Source: Puccinia triticina (lineage: Eukaryota > Basidiomycota > Pucciniomycetes > Pucciniales > Pucciniaceae). Taken from it: a stretch of 64,000 bases of DNA. Location of the stretch: contig NC_070561.1 of the NCBI RefSeq assembly GCF_026914185.1, positions 4,030,001 through 4,094,000 of the forward strand. Direction: 5' to 3'. Positions 42,560 through 52,724 of this stretch are shown one piece after another. The notes under the pieces were generated by a model, which was not told the DNA's origin, made no database searches, and saw only the letters and a list, made by a program, of their open reading frames with translations. The position numbers were made by a program, and so were the translations under genes. Within the stretch, counting starts at the first letter, position 1. Every line of letters begins with the position of its first letter.

Positions 42560-42597
42560 TGCTGTCCATGCAGCAGCAAAGCCGCCTTGGCCTCTAG
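42560..42597 (+). mobile_element. Helitron-type 3' terminus, copy 3
   Basis: Hairpin GCAGC-AAA-GCCGC (one mismatch), CTTGGCCT and CTAG (42594-42597), followed by T. Confidence 0.6.
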
Positions 42598-43469
42598 TAT
42601 ATATGAATTCAAACTTTTTAGAGTTGTTTGGTCACTTTGTGCAAGAATAAGGCTTTCAAAAATTAGGAAAGTTAACCACTTACTGGCGCATTTTGGCATA
42701 TCTTGAGAAAAGGTTACTGGTTTTTGAAAGCCTTGTCCTTGTAAAAAGTGGCCAAAAAGTTCTAAAACTTTTAAATACATATTTAATATGATTCAATAAA
42801 TTATTTGGAGTTTTTGGCCTGTGGGAATATGACCCAGGTCCCCAAATGGCTGTACTTGTTTTTTTTATTGGTGGGATTTTTAAGCATACAAGGAAGCTTC
42901 AAAAAACTCCAAATAAATTCACAGAGGACAATAATAAGCTTGTCTATTGATTGGTCAAAAAATAATTTGAAAAAGTTGCGCCCTTCACGCGCAGTGCGCG
43001 AAGTGTTTGCAAACTTTGCGCACTGCACAGTGCGCAAAGAGCTTTTTGCAGTGCGCGAAGTAAGTCCAAAAATAAAATAAAAGTCAACATGAAAAAAATG
43101 AAACCAAAATTTCACTCAGGGGGACAGACTGAGCATGCTGAGCCAAAAAAAATAAAATGTCCCAAACTGAGCAGAAATCATTGGACAATGTCTTGGGATG
43201 GTTTTTTTTCACGGGCCTGGCGGGCCTGGAGCGGGCTTGAGCGGGCCTTGAGCGGGCCTGAGAAGGGCCTGCCCCAAAAGCACATTGGCTCAGTATTAAA
43301 GGAGTTTTGCCTTGCCCTGGGAGCTTCTGGGGCTTTTGATGGGCCCAAAATCTCAACATGGGCTTTTGGTGGTCTAGAAGTATCAACCTGGGCCACTGAA
43401 TAGCTCTGGGCCTTTGAATTCCCAGAAAGCCCACCATCAGCCTCCACATAGCTAATGGGCTCTTGGTAG

Positions 43470-43820
43470 TGTAAGAGCTTGCTTGGAGCTCTTCACTGGA
43501 CCGTTGGGCGGAGGCTCAAAAGGGGGCGGAGCTCAAGGCTTGGACAGTTCTAGTTCCAACGGTACTGCATTTCAAGGAGCTAGCACAGTAGAGAGATGAA
43601 AGGGATCTGGGATCTCTCTTTGAGTAAGTAAAACTAGAAGGGAAACATGAAGAGGAAGAGAGATGAGAAGGAGAAGACTTACCTAGCACAGTAGAGAGAT
43701 GAAAGGGGTCCAGGATCTCTACTGGCTAGGAAGGGGCAAGGGGGAACTCAGACTAAGTACTGATGGTTGTGACAGGACTTGTGAAAGGCATTGTAAGACC
43801 CCCAAAGGAGGGGGCTTACA
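43470..43820. mobile_element. Solo LTR, 351 bp, TSD GGTAG
   Basis: TGTAAGAGCTTGC..GGGGGCTTACA with GGTAG at 43465-43469 and 43821-43825, splitting the arm of the second CACTA foldback element. A phrase AGCACAGTAGAGAGATGAAA occurs twice inside (43573 and 43686). Confidence 0.9.
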
Positions 43821-44079
43821 GGTAGCCCATGAAGATCTCCATGGGCCAACAGATACCCTCATGGGCTTTTGGTGGCCCATGAAGATGAGAGATGGCCCTG
43901 GCGAACCTGTTGCGGGTACCTGCTATCCGCTGGCGGGTACCCGCCATGGCCGGCGGGTACCCTCCAGCGGGTGCGGGTGCAGATGTCTGAGATTCCGGGA
44001 AAAAGTGGGCAGGTACCCGGATAATTCAACCCACACCTGCCCGCACCCGCCCACCGCTTTAACCGGAAAGCCTGATCCC

Positions 44080-44911
44080 TTCCGGTTGCCAAGGTTTTAC
44101 AGCCTTGGCAGCCAGAAAAACCCACCTGGTCGCCAAGGACACACAACCTCATCGACCAGGAGAGATTCCTTCTGGTCACCGGGGCTGTATCTTGGCAACC
44201 AGAACACTGCAAAAAAAACTGTGTAAACTGTGAGCAGTTGACATGTGGTAACTCTGAGGAAGCTTGTGGTATTACACCAGCCTTACTCAAGGTTTGACTC
44301 AACCCAAGCTTCAATGCACAGTCACTGTGCACCTTGCACAGTGACTGTGCCAACAATGACACTTGTGCATTCATGTGGAGTTACAATGGCAGCTTGGGTT
44401 GAGTATCCTGCATGTCAACTGCAAGCAGTTGTCCAAGTTTTTTTGCAGTGGAAGGAGAAAATCCTCCCGGTCGCAGAGGTTACAAAACCTTGGCGACCAG
44501 GAGGATACTACCTTGGTCACGAAGTTTGTAAAACCTTGGCGACCAAGAGGAAATGGTCCTGGTCGCAGAGCTTAAATAACCTCAGCACGTGACCAGCAGG
44601 TAACCTCCTGGTTGCAGAGGTTACCTCGCCGACCAGAAGGCAACCAGATGGCAACCTCTTGGTCGCCGAGGTTAACTTAGCGACCAGAAGCTAACCTCCT
44701 GGTCGCTGAAGCTACCTCGGCGACCAGAAGACAACCTCCTGGTTGCTGAATTTACCTTGGCAACCAGAAGGAAACCTCCTGGTCGTCAAAGCTACCTCGG
44801 TGACCAGAAGGAAACCTCCTGGTCGTCAAAGCTACCTCGGTGACCAGAAGGAAACCTCCTGGTCGCAGAGGTCTTATTGAAACCAGAATGGCTTCCTTCT
44901 GGTCGCCGAGG
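44080..44911. repeat. Palindromic minisatellite, CCTGGTCGC..GCGACCAGAAG type
   Basis: Units of about 38-45 bp alternate CTCCTGGTCGC and GGCGACCAGAAG halves, continuing after a MITE to about 45350. Near 44770-44860 neighbouring units are identical. The design is the same as the ACCGGT arrays, but the sequence is different. Confidence 0.75.
44205..44450. mobile_element. CACTA-like MITE, 246 bp, TSD GAA
   Basis: CACTGCAAAAAAAACT at the start, inverse AAGTTTTTTTGCAGTG at the end, GAA at 44202-44204 and 44451-44453. The arms stay similar for about 50 bp (GCAGTTGACATG). Inside is the palindrome GCACAGTGACTGTGC. Confidence 0.85.
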
Positions 44912-45283
44912 CAACGGTGAAACAGATACTATACAATACAGTATCTTCAGATACTTGTGTATTGTATCTGTTGAAAAATACAAAATTGTAAATACAAATG
45001 TATTGTATCTGCCTGAAGATACAATACCATAGTATTGTATCAATAAATTATTAAAACTTGATTTTCTTGTTTTTGGCCACTGTGGACTGTATACAGAAAA
45101 ACTATCAAAAATGATAAAAATACAGTATCTTGTATTGGGCTGTATTTGCAACAAGATACCAAAGTTTGAATACATTTGTATAGTATTGGTCTTTGAATAC
45201 AATACAAATAAATAGTATTGGGTGCAAAACAGATACAAATACAGGCAGATACAGATACATGTATTGTATTTGTTTCACCGTTG
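44912..45283. mobile_element. MITE, 372 bp, TIR CAACGGTGAAACA, TSD GCCGAGG
   Basis: CAACGGTGAAACAGATAC at the start and its near inverse at the end; GCCGAGG at 44905-44911 and 45284-45290. The interior is ATACAATAC/GTATTGTAT repeats. A 7-8-bp duplication suggests the hAT group. Confidence 0.85.
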
Positions 45284-46002
45284 GCCGAGGTCATCCCTCT
45301 TCGACCGAAAGGGGCCCCTTCCGGTCGCCGAGATGAGTTTCAAGGAGCGGGTATCCGCGGGTATCCGCGCGGGTACCCGCCCAGGCCGGCGGTCACCTGC
45401 CAACTAGTGCGGATGCGGGTACGGATGTCAGGATCCAGTCAAAACAGGCCGCGGGTACCCGGGTGTGACAGAGCCATCTCTAATGAAGATCTCCATGGGC
45501 CAACAGATATCCTCATGAGCTTTTGGTGATCCAAAAAGCTCCCCATGGGCTTTTTGTGGCCCAGAAAGGAAGCAAAAAGCCCATGGGATCCCATGATGGA
45601 AGTATCTGTTGGCCCATAGGGATCTTCATGGGCCACCAAGAGGCCATTAGCTATGTGGGTACTTGTGGTGGGCTTTCTGGGAATTCAAAGGCCCAAGGGC
45701 TATGCAATGGCCCAGGTTGATACTTCTAGACCACCAAAAGCCCATGTTGAGATTTTGGGCCCATCAAAAGCCCCAGAAGCTCCCAGGGCAAGGCAAAACT
45801 CCTTTAATACTAACCCAATGTGCTTTTGGGGCAGGCCCTTCTCAGGCCTGCTCAAGGCCCGCTCAAGCCTGCTCCAGGCCCGCCAGGCCTGTGGAAAAAA
45901 AAACCATCCCAAAACATTTTCCAATGATTTTTGCTCAGTTTGGGACATTTTATTTTTTTGGCTCAGCATGCACAGTTTGTTCCCCTGAGTAAAATTTTGG
46001 GC

Positions 46003-46124
46003 CCCGTTATACGTCATAAATGGTCAAATTTATGACGCGCAACCCCCGGGGGTTTCAAAGTTTTTGTGGCAACGGGAAGCAAACTTTGGGTTGTGGCGTC
46101 ATAAATTCAACCATTTATGATGTA
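46003..46124. mobile_element. Truncated MITE, TIR GGCCCCGTTATACGTCATAA
   Basis: The left end GGCCCCGTTATACGTCATAA faces a partial inverse (CATTTATGATGTA) that stops at 46124, where a Helitron end begins. Inner GTCATAAAT/ATTTATGAC pairs are kept. Confidence 0.6.
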
Positions 46125-46165
46125 CTAGAGGCCAAGGCGGCTTTGCCGCTGCAGGGGGCATTCAA
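46125..46165 (-). mobile_element. Helitron-type 3' terminus, copy 4
   Basis: On the minus strand: GCGGC-AAA-GCCGC (46149-46137), CTTGGCCT and CTAG (46128-46125), followed by T. It interrupts the MITE 46003-46124, so the terminus is defined by an insertion and not only by motif. Confidence 0.7.
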
Positions 46166-46614
46166 GTATTGCCAACACCTCTATCTATCTCTCTCGTTTC
46201 AAATCAAATCCAGATACACTGATCAGCTCCCCCTCCCCCCTCCCCCCCATTTTGAGAAAAGTGTGCCTGGGTGAAAAGGAGTGGGGTTGAAGATGAACAC
46301 CAGATAAGATGTAATTGTTTCCAGGTCAGCTACATAGAAGAATCAGTATTCCTCTTGGTCATTTTTTCCTTTACAGTGTTGGTTGTGTATGCATGTGATT
46401 GTTTCACATGTGGCAACCCTTACTTGATTAGGAATGTTTTAGAAATTTTAAGGGATTGACTCTTGCTCTTGGATTTTGTGATTCCACATGTATTTGATAA
46501 ACTCTGATCAATAGGTACAATCAAGTATAAAATTGTCTAGATTTTATTTACCATTCAATGAGGTCTTATCAAAGTCCCATATTGTGTTGAGGAGAAAAGT
46601 GGTGAGAAGGTAAA
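46166..46614. other. No supported gene; probable Helitron body
   Basis: CT-rich then AT-rich; no frame of interest. The Helitron 5' end (A before TC on the minus strand) was not located. Confidence 0.3.
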
Positions 46615-46905
46615 ACCATAAATCCCACAGATATAAGTTTTGGGGTGTTTTTTTTCTCACAAAATGGGGCAAAAAATGCCCCTTTATCTCACTTGGCACG
46701 TTGAATATCCCCAAAGGCCCGAAGGCCCTATGGATGACCGTCCAGCTGTGCCAGGGCAATGAGCAAAAGAGGGCCGGTTGGTAAGCTAGCCAGGGAGGGC
46801 CTAACCAAGCAGTTAGGGGCCTCCCAGGGAGGGGGCGCACGAAACCGAATCCCCTGCGGATCAATCCATCCATCACCTACTCCTTATATACTCACTCAAC
46901 CTTAC
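46615..46905 (+). promoter_or_regulatory. Promoter-like cassette B, copy 2
   Basis: Closely matches 38205-38515, including GGCCCGAAGGCCC, GGGCCGGTTGGTAA, GGGAGGGGGCG and a TATA-like CCTTATATAC at about 46885. Downstream sequence (to 47070) is C/A-rich and has no clear frame. Confidence 0.5.
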
Positions 46906-47358
46906 TAACCACCCGCCACCTCACACCACCGCCACACCACACTTCTCTCACAATACCGCCCGAATTGCCCAACCACGCCCACGCCACACCTTGCTCTACA
47001 TTACTGTCACCGCGCTGGTGGCTCCTGACCCAGCCCAGTCTTGATTATGTACTCCATTGGGCTGGTTGTGTTGTAGCTCATTACGTAACCAAGGATTAAG
47101 TCTCACTACAGTCATGTCATGAGTAAAACTCACGACATATCTCGACGAGTCATCTAGGTTTCTCACATTCTTCTCTGTCATCTGTCATGTTTGTCTCTTA
47201 CATAATGTATCCTATAAATACATTGTATTTCCAGCACATTATGGTTTCTTCTCTCTCTTATGCAAACTACGACTTCAGTCTCTCTCTATTTACATATTCG
47301 AGCCTTTTAGGTTATGAGCCTTTTTCGCTAGTTATAAGGTTTGAATCCACAGTTTTTA

Positions 47359-47515
47359 TATTGTGTTCTCCGGGTGTATCTTCCCGTGCCTGTGTGGCTG
47401 TTCCGTATCTTTCTGGGTGAATCTTCCAGTGCCTGGGTGGCTGTTCAGTGTCTTTTCGGGCGATTCTTCCCGTGCCTGTGTGGCTGTCACGTGCCTGTGT
47501 GGCTCTTATCCTTAC
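47359..47515 (+). repeat. Tandem repeats in the copia leader
   Basis: Three copies of about 55 bp built on TCTTCC(C/A)GTGCCTG(T/G)GTGGCTG, plus a partial fourth. Confidence 0.7.
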
Positions 47516-47568
47516 TTCCTGTTGAAATGTTGTAATCCTGAGTGGTCAAAATCAACACATCAGGCATG

Positions 47569-47657
47569 GACTTGGTAGCCTAGTTGGTAAAGGAAGCACT
47601 TCTAGTATAGTGTCTTAGCTTCAAGCTAAGGTCGCTGGTTCAAATCCTGCCCAATTC
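47569..47657 (+). tRNA. tRNA-like sequence in the copia leader
   Basis: Acceptor GACTTGG/CCAATTC (6 of 7 pairs), A box TAGCCTAGTTGG, anticodon arm GCACT..AGTGT with the same 8-nt loop TCTAGTAT as in the TRIM, variable-arm hairpin CTTAGCTTCAAGCTAAG, and B box GGTTCAAATCC. Clearly related to the TRIM tRNA-like sequence; not a canonical tRNA because of the loop. Confidence 0.6.
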
Positions 47658-47995
47658 AATCATTTTCTGCTAAGCGTCTGCAAAATGCATTGTTAGTTTT
47701 AACACTTCCCTTGAATATCTCTCCTACCCCACCGGATTCTCTCACCACTCACAAACTCTTAAGCCTTATTACAGTATTTTGCTTCAGCCGTTATAAATTA
47801 GCCTTCTGATTTTGCTTTCTCACGCTCTTCATCCGCTCCCATCAAACTTTCTACACAACATTTTTTTGCGACCATTCCATTTATCTTTTGCCATCTCCAC
47901 ACCTTTACCCTTCTCTGTCACATTTTTTTTCTGGAAAAAAAAAAAAACTTCGACAAACTACCAATCTTCCCTCCAACAAATTTTTTTCTGTTGCC

Positions 47996-49681
47996 ATGTC
48001 TGTCCAACAATCCCCTCCGGCTCACCACACCCGTTCCAACACGCGTCGGGCGGCGGCTTCTCACCCCAACTCCGATGAAGACGACGACATCACCTTTCAA
48101 GGTCACGGTCTTCCTATTGAAGATCATTGTTTTGATGCTCCTCGACCAGAGCTCCCTCCACCGCCTGTTGTTCACCCGGTTCAGCCAGCCCCTTTGGACC
48201 TGATTACAGAGCAGGCGCTCATTTGGGATGGGATTGCTCGTTTTGCCACTACGGCCCTTTGACCGGATGGGAATAACTTCCGCGTGTGGTTATGAGAACT
48301 AACTGAGACTGCCTTCTCTGTTCTCAGGGATGAGCAATTTTTTCTGAATGATAATTGTGGTCATCCTTACGAGCGGGTGGCTCGTGGTATCCTGCTTGGT
48401 TCAGTGGACGCATCTATCAGGACGGACCTTTACGACTTCGACCGGAGTGACACCATGATGAGGGCAATACGCAATTGGTTCGGCACCATCAACAGGGCCA
48501 CTCAGCTTTCCCGATGGAACAATTTGAACTTCATCATGGTCAACTCGGACACCAATGCGAGTGAGGTTTCCTCTTTGTGCCGTACCTGTTCCAATGATCT
48601 TATTGCATCCGGCATCCTCTTATCCCAAGATGCAATTTTGGGTCTCATCCTCCAATCATCCATTCCTCACGGTACCAACCTTCAAAACAAGTTTGATCAA
48701 CGAATGGACATGGAGTTGAACTGGAATAATAATGCTACTCCCTGTTTTGATCGAGTGGTGGATCTGTTATCGGCCAGTCAAACTCGGCTCAATGTGCGAG
48801 AACGTGACTGTCTTTGTGGCTCAGGCGCAACCAGGATGGCCGCCGGGCTCCAAAGGACTCCGTCCATTGAAAGTCATCCGGGTAATGTCTACGGGATGGC
48901 CGGCCGACCGGATCGTCGACCTGACAATCGGACTCGGTCTTGCTATCGCTGTGACTCCACTTCTCATGTTATATCTGATTGTCCTGAACGACCCCGTTTG
49001 ACCAATCAACCTACTCACCAGGCTCCGGTATCCAGTGACCCTAATTGCTTCCAAGCCCACTACCCCATCATTATCCCGCCTGTCAACTATTGGCAACCCG
49101 TCCCTGGGAGAAATCCCGGAGCTCCACCGACATGCGGTCAGTCTTCAAACTTGCGCCCGGCCAACAGCTACAGACCGGCCAACAATCAAGATGCAACCCG
49201 GCCTGTGGCCAGACAGGCGGAGCCGGATCATCAAGATGCTACTCCACCCGGGGCACCAATGGAGTACGAGGACCAACCGGCCCCGTCACCAGAGGCCAGG
49301 AACGCGGAGTTTCACTTCCCTTCGCCAACGCCGGAGGCACTCTTTGATAGCGGAGCGACTCACCATTTGACGGGTGATAAGTCAGCCCTTCATCATGTTG
49401 AAGTTCTAACTGACCCTATTCCCCTTAAGGTTGCCACTGACGGAAATCCACAATTTATCACTGCAGTGGGTATCCTGAGTTTTCCTGGTCCCAATTCAAC
49501 AGTCATCGAGCTTAGACAGGTCCTTTACTGTCCTAACGCTAGCAACACTCTGATCTCTCCTGCGGCTCTCCGGATCACTGGTTTCACCTTTTCTTACAAC
49601 TGTTGGGACGACTCCTTTTCTATTTTCTCTTTGTCTATTTTCTGGACCAAATGCGTGCTGAATTCCCGCAGCCGGAAATAG
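47996..49681 (+). pseudogene. Copia gag and protease
   Basis: Start MSVQQSPPAHHTRSN at 47996 (GCCATGTC context). The frame stops at TGA 48260-48262 and TGA 48293-48295 (context VWL-stop-ELTE), both fitting CGA, then is open to TAG 49679-49681. It holds a helical gag region (AIRNWFGTINRATQLSRW), a perfect zinc knuckle CYRCDSTSHVISDC (CX2CX4HX4C), a Pro-rich linker and the protease motif FDSGATHHLTGDKS. Confidence 0.85.
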
Positions 49682-51572
49682 CTGTTTTTGTCCCCGCTTC
49701 CATCCCCTATTCCTTTCCCAAACATTCCAACTGCTACTGTTGCTTCCATACCCCTTTCCCTTCCTGTACATAATTTGCAATCTGGTTTTTCCCGTTCCCC
49801 TGGCTTCTCTTTTCCCAACACTGTTGCTACTCCTGTCATTCCTCTGGCCCTAGCCCTTGCAACACAGCCGGAGGAAGAGATTCCATTTGTTTACAACATC
49901 CTAGACATGGTCCAACGTTCCCCTGTGAGCCCCACGTTAACAGCAGACAAGCGGTGCCTCCTGCTCATCCATCTACGACTGGGTCATGTTTCTCTACGTG
50001 TCATCCAAAGGATGATTAAGTGTCAGGTAGGAATTGGGTTGCCATCCGTGTTGCCAGCGGGACAGATACATTGTCCTACATGTATGATATCTAAGAGTGT
50101 CCATAAGAACTCTCTGGCGTCGACGCAGCGGGTTTTTGTGCCTATGGACCTGTGGAATGTTGATCTGATTGGACCATTTGAGGTAGAGGCCGTAGGAGGT
50201 GGCAGGTATTGTAAGAAATGGTAGATTGATTACTTTTTTGTAACAGTTATATTATAAGAACTCAATAAAAGTAATACACTTGATAAGGAATAAATAAAAT
50301 ATAGTTAGAACAACTTTTTCATGAATAAGTCTTGATAATGAAAAGAAGAAATACCTCAAAAGAATGAACTGCAGTACTGGAAACCTTGACACAATGCGCA
50401 ACAATGTCGACAAAGAAGCAATAGGAGATTCACAACAAAAACAGCCTAAGATGAACAAAAACAGTAAGACGTTAATAAAACATGAATGCGGGTTATCGAA
50501 TGTATAACAATAAAGCAACTACCTGCCCGGAGACTGCTTCTAGCTCCTCCTAGATGCTTAACGTTGACAAGTGTTGAGTTTGAGTCTTTGGTTTGGTTGA
50601 CCGAGTTCGAATAAGAAAGACTTCGAGCAATTGATAGGTTGATGATTGTTTGGCAATAAGATTGAGAAGTGAAAAGAAATGGGAAGGAGAAACGGGGAGG
50701 AATAAAGTTTTTCGGCGAGCGGAAGAGAGTTGCAGATCGGACTTCAGAGAGCGGGGATCGAGTGATTGACAAGAACCACGTGACCACGTCATATGCATGG
50801 AACACATGCATAGATCAAATCATGAAACTCAAATGTACAAGTTTAAAACCACGACAGGTATATCTTAACTATTCGGGATGTGGGCTCAGGGTACAATGAA
50901 ATAAAGATCTTGGCTCAAAAATCTGAAGCTACTGGCTACCTTATTGACACTATTCGCCGTTTGGAAGTGCAAACAGGGAAGCTGCTGAAAGCTCTTTGCT
51001 CCGACAATGGCGGTGAGTTCAACAGTCTAATTCTGGCAAACTTTCTGCGGGAGAACGGAGTGCAAGTTGAACGGGCTATTGCATACCATCATTATCAAAA
51101 CGGTACTATCGAACGTTTAAACAGGACCTTACAGGATATGGGTCGTACTCTCCTACTAGGCAGCGGTTTGGAGAAGCGCTTCTGGGCGTTTTCTTTTGTA
51201 TGGGCATGTTACCTTCTCAACCGTATTCCCAACGGGGCCAGTGGGGACGTTACTCCTTTTGAACGTTTTTTTGGACACAGACCATCACTCAATACTACTT
51301 GGGTATTTGGCGATCAGGCGTACATTCACGTCTCCGCGGAAAAACAAAAGAAACTGGAAGAACGTGCCATACCTGGTTTTGTGGTTTCTATTCTTCCTGA
51401 TTCCAAGGGTTGGTGCTTTTGGATACCCTCATCTAACACATTTATCAACTCGGCTATAGCTACTTTTCGTCATCAACCTGCAGCAAAGGACGCCTCTGCT
51501 CCCCAATTCTCTCTGGCAGATATGTCAGAACTTCGTCTAGGTGATTTCCGTGATGAGGCCACGGCAGCGGAA
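49682..51572 (+). pseudogene. Copia integrase, split by a solo LTR
   Basis: Same frame as gag after the TAG. The GAG-pre-integrase zinc finger (LRLGHVSLRVIQRM, CPTCMISKSVH) and the catalytic Asp in WNVDLIGPFEVEA lead up to 50209. After the solo LTR the frame resumes (ILTIRDVGSGYNEI) with the second Asp and context LCSDNGGEFNS and the Glu in GTIERLNRTLQDMG, then the copia C-terminal region (WVFGDQAYIHVSAEKQKKLE). It ends at RDEATAAE. Confidence 0.85.
50210..50856. mobile_element. Solo LTR, 647 bp, TSD GGTAT
   Basis: TGTAAGAAATGG..ACCACGACA with GGTAT at 50205-50209 and 50857-50861. Removing it and one GGTAT restores the integrase frame across GGGRY. Minus-strand frames inside are non-coding in character. 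Confidence 0.93.
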
Positions 51573-52235
51573 TGCCTACTCGCCGACGATTTCTCTCGGC
51601 GAGGTGGGATCTGTATGCCTACTCGCCGACGATTTCTCTCGGCGAGCAGGTACAAATGCACCTGCCCGCCAAGGGGCTCTCGGTGAGCAGGCTCGGTGGG
51701 CATGTGTATGTATACCTGCTCGCCGAGAGGCTCTCGGCGAGGTGGGATCTGTATGCCTGCTCGCCAAGGATTTCTCTCGCCAGGCAGGTATACATGCAAC
51801 TGCCCGCCGAGGGGCTCTCGGTGAGTAGGCTCGGCGGGCAGGTGTTTGTATACCTGCTCGCCGAGAGTTATCCTTCTCGGCGAGCAGGAAAGGCTCTCGG
51901 CGAGCAGGGATACATATACCTACCCGCCGAGCCTGCTCACCGAGAGCCCCTCGGCGAGCAGGTGCATGTATACCTGCTCTCTGAGAGGCTCTCGGCGAGG
52001 TGGGATCTGTATGCCTGCTCGCCGAGGATTTCTCTTGGCAGGCAGGTATACATGCACCTGCTCGCCGAGGGGCTCTCGGTGAGCAGGCTCGGCGGGTTAC
52101 CTGCTCTCCGAGAGGCTCTCAGCGAGGTGGGATCTGTACCTGCCCGCCGAGGGGCTCTTGGCGAGCAGCTGGTATACTTGCACCTGCCCGCCGAGGGGCT
52201 CCCGGCAAGCAGGCACGGTGTGGGGGCGTGCACGC
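51573..52235. repeat. Palindromic minisatellite, CTCGCCGAG..CTCGGCGAG type
   Basis: At least a dozen units of about 45 bp pairing CTGCTCGCCGAG with CTCTCGGCGAGCAGG, spaced by GTGGGATCTGTATGC or GTATACATGCACCTGC. It truncates the copia integrase. The long frames across it arise only because the unit length is close to a multiple of three. Confidence 0.8.
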
Positions 52236-52335
52236 CCTCACACGCCCATACAGGGGCGTGCACGCCCTTGATAAAGGGCGTGCAGTCCCTCACGCCCTTT
52301 TCAAAGGGCATGGGCGTGGGCGTGACCCCGGGGGA
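52236..52335. repeat. Palindromic GGCGTG(C/G)ACGCCC repeats
   Basis: Alternating GGGCGTGCACGCCC and AAAGGGCGTG..CACGCCCTTT halves, a fourth motif of the same hairpin design. A Gly/Cys-poor CAAGGCTGAGCAGC repeat follows (52370-52470). Confidence 0.65.
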
Positions 52336-52724
52336 CAGACGTGCGTTTATCAACGCCCATTCTGGCCCAGGCAAAGGCTGAGCAGTGGCTTGTACCGTGC
52401 CAAAACTGAGGGCCAGCTGGGCCTGGGCCAAGGCTGAGCAGCAGCTGTGCCTGGGACAAAGCTGAGGAGCAGCTTGTGAAAATTGCACTAGAGGCTTCAG
52501 CTGTGCCAAAATGGGCACTGAGCTGTGTGCCAGCCAGCCCTGCATTAGTGGATGGAGTAGCTTGGGAGCTGAAACCAGAGCTGTGTTATGTCAGTTGTCA
52601 TCAACTGACTACTTTTTTTTCCTGGTGTGTAGTGGTTGGTAACAGGGTGTAGGGAGGGGGTGTGGCGTTGGGTGTCATGCAGTTGTGTATTCCAATTGTT
52701 CAAATGGGTTGGTGGATCAGTGGC
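52336..52724. other. GCTGAGCAGC-type short repeats, no gene
   Basis: CTGGGCC(A/T)AGGCTGAGCAG repeats to about 52470, then unstructured sequence with a poly-T tract. Confidence 0.3.

Larger units (their letters stand above)
37893..43067. mobile_element. Long-TIR MULE-like element, 5,175 bp, TSD AAAAATAAA
   Basis: Terminal inverted repeats of about 270 bp (37893-38165 and 42795-43067) begin GGACTTACTTCGCGCACTGC and contain palindromic GCGCACTGTGCAGTGCGCG. A perfect 9-bp duplication AAAAATAAA flanks it (37884-37892, 43068-43076). No MULE transposase is visible. The interior holds cassette B, an open frame, a TRIM, a decayed coding region and a Helitron end, so it may be a gene-carrying (Pack-MULE-like) element. 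Confidence 0.85.
43887..45482. mobile_element. Non-autonomous hAT-like element, 1,596 bp, TSD ATGAAGAT
   Basis: Ends (G/T)AGAGATGGC with inverse GCCATCTCTA; perfect 8-bp duplication ATGAAGAT (43879-43886, 45483-45490), as in hAT transposons. Next to the ends are GGCGGGTACCCGCC palindromes (43910-43990, 45340-45470). The centre is a long array of GGTCGCCGAGG/CAACCAGAAGG palindromes and two nested MITEs. No transposase. Confidence 0.88.
37858..46000. mobile_element. Second CACTA foldback element, right end lost
   Basis: The CACTACAAACATTTATTATT start at 37858 is followed after a 5.2-kb MULE insertion by the same arm as in 35239-36300 (43077-43469), then a solo LTR, then GGCCCATGAAGATC sequence, a hAT insertion, and the opposite arm (45491-46000). 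The terminal 80 bases of the right arm are missing where a truncated MITE begins. Core length without insertions is about 1 kb. Confidence 0.8.
47071..51572 (+). mobile_element. Ty1/copia retrotransposon, 3' truncated and decayed
   Basis: A probable 5' LTR (about 47071-47309, TATA box CCTATAAATAC near 47211) is followed by the primer site GGTTATGAGCC (47310-47320), the same half-tRNA-Met type as in the TRIM. Then come a leader with tandem repeats and a tRNA-like sequence, gag with zinc knuckle, protease and integrase. Sequence ends in the integrase C-terminal region at 51572, where a palindromic array begins; RT, RNase H and the 3' LTR are gone. A solo LTR splits the integrase. Confidence 0.82.

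Noticed and set aside
42388..42780. Proline-rich protein on the minus strand
   Set aside because: The proline run is the reverse of the poly-G tract.
51572..52381. 269-codon protein of Leu/Ala/Arg repeats
   Set aside because: It is only a reading of the CTCGGCGAG palindromic array; all frames on both strands are open there.
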